A DNA stretch of 50,956 bases, from positions 1 to 50,956 of the forward strand of contig NZ_KK211100.1 in the NCBI RefSeq assembly GCF_000620305.1, read 5' to 3'. This document shows, one piece after another, positions 50,561 to 50,956 of the stretch. The notes beneath the pieces were generated by a model, which worked only from the letters and a program-made list of their open reading frames with translations, was not told the origin of the DNA and did no database searches. Every line of letters starts with the position of its first letter. Positions within the stretch are counted from its first letter, which is position 1. A program made the translations under genes and the position numbers. Source of the stretch: Desulfitibacter alkalitolerans DSM 16504. Its GTDB lineage: Bacteria > Bacillota > DSM-16504 > Desulfitibacterales > Desulfitibacteraceae.

Positions 50561-50869
50561 ATGAAATCATTGGAAATGATAAAAATAAAACTTAAATTTC
50601 CTAAAGATTGCCTTTTAGATTTGCGTTCCAGTTTAAAATTAGAGTTATACAAGGAGGGCCTATTATCAAAAATTAAACCCAAGGATAAGGTGGGTATCAC
50701 TGTAGGAAGCAGAAATATAAAATCAATCAATACTGTTCTTGAAACATTAATAAATGAGATCAAGAAAGTAGATGGAAAACCATATATCTTGGCTTCAATG
50801 GGTAGTCATGGTTGTGGTACCAGATCCGGTCAAATTAAAGTCTTAGACACCCTGGGTATAAATGTGTAG
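50561..50869 (+). CDS. LarA-like (lactate racemase family) protein, N-terminal fragment
   Basis: A 102-aa reading frame that matches only the start of the LarA/DUF2088 family, whose members are normally about 420 aa. DKVGITVGSRNIKSINTVLE and KPYILASMGSHGCG are characteristic, and GQIKVLDTLGIN matches the next family segment. It then stops (TAG at 50867-50869) exactly where a GTGCGAC motif begins. The ribosome site is gggaggaaaaa. The family uses a nickel-pincer nucleotide in racemases and epimerases. The gene is probably interrupted rather than short. Confidence 0.7.
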   Translation: MKSLEMIKIKLKFPKDCLLDLRSSLKLELYKEGLLSKIKPKDKVGITVGSRNIKSINTVLETLINEIKKVDGKPYILASMGSHGCGTRSGQIKVLDTLGINV

Positions 50870-50956
50870 TGCGACAAGCTAATCTGCAGTGACTTCGACA
50901 AGCTAGCCTGCAGGAGAAAGCATAAACCATCATAGCTATATGTAAGACACCCTAAA
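50869..50956 (+). mobile_element. Possible 5' end of a group II intron inside the LarA-like gene
   Basis: The sequence GTGCGAC at 50869-50875 fits the conserved 5' boundary of bacterial group II introns (GUGYG). It sits exactly where the LarA-like reading frame is cut. The next bases include two copies of CGACAAGCTA-nn-CTGCAG (from 50872 and 50896). The intron's reverse transcriptase and domain V/VI would lie beyond the window. A simple frameshift or degraded gene end is the alternative. Confidence 0.35.

Overview
The window is A+T-rich DNA from an endospore-forming, anaerobic member of the Firmicutes (Clostridia-like). The evidence is an H-type small acid-soluble spore protein gene, a DnaD/DnaI primosome pair, a B. 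subtilis-type diheme succinate dehydrogenase, a T-box leader, many TTG/GTG starts and strong Shine-Dalgarno sites. A complete acetyl-CoA synthase/CO dehydrogenase operon marks it as an organism using the Wood-Ljungdahl pathway in one direction or the other. I cannot name the genus from sequence alone.

Layout. 0.2-2.9 kb: a secreted protein with six Ig-like repeats and a copper-amine-oxidase-N-like tail. 3.2-6.3 kb: sdhCAB. 6.4-17.4 kb: a polyprenyl diphosphate synthase (quinone side chain) followed by a dense tetrapyrrole cluster, sirC-hemA-hemC-cobA/hemD-nirJ1(ahbC)-hemB-nirJ2(ahbD)-ahbA-ahbB-hemL. It runs from glutamyl-tRNA to protoheme by the siroheme-dependent route; only a dedicated sirohydrochlorin ferrochelatase is not seen. 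17.4-21.7 kb: an attenuator-like leader, an FtsA-like actin-fold protein, an EVE-domain protein on the minus strand, sspH and an RNA methyltransferase. 21.7-28.5 kb: glycogen/alpha-glucan genes (glgC, a frameshifted glgD, a GH13 enzyme, malQ) and a small unknown gene. 28.5-29.3 kb: seven tRNA genes. 29.4-30.2 kb: a DegV protein. 30.2-41.9 kb: a 630-nt structured intergenic region and the operon cooC-acsA-acsB-acsC-acsV(RACo)-acsF-acsD-acsE. 42.2-43.7 kb: a MetF-MetV fusion in its own transcription unit. 43.8-50.5 kb: an unknown protein, a T-box-controlled Lrp-type regulator and aminotransferase, a P-loop/Asp23-like fusion (minus strand), trkA, dnaD and dnaI. The window ends in a LarA-like gene that breaks off at a sequence resembling the 5' end of a group II intron.

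How the genes work together. SdhC keeps the four His ligands for two b hemes, and heme and quinone side-chain genes lie just downstream, so the left third looks like a respiratory module (succinate:menaquinone reductase or fumarate reductase plus its cofactors). The acs operon makes or cleaves acetyl-CoA, and MetF/MetV feeds or drains methyl-tetrahydrofolate. Having both suggests an acetogen or acetate/CO-oxidising anaerobe with a quinone-based chain. The direction of flux cannot be read from the sequence.

Most noteworthy items: the possible group II intron interrupting the LarA-like gene; the attenuator-like leader at 17.45-17.58 kb; the long structured leader of the acs operon with a candidate leader peptide; conflicting specificity signals in the T-box; the A7-tract frameshift in glgD; and two hairpins without U-tracts inside the acs operon.
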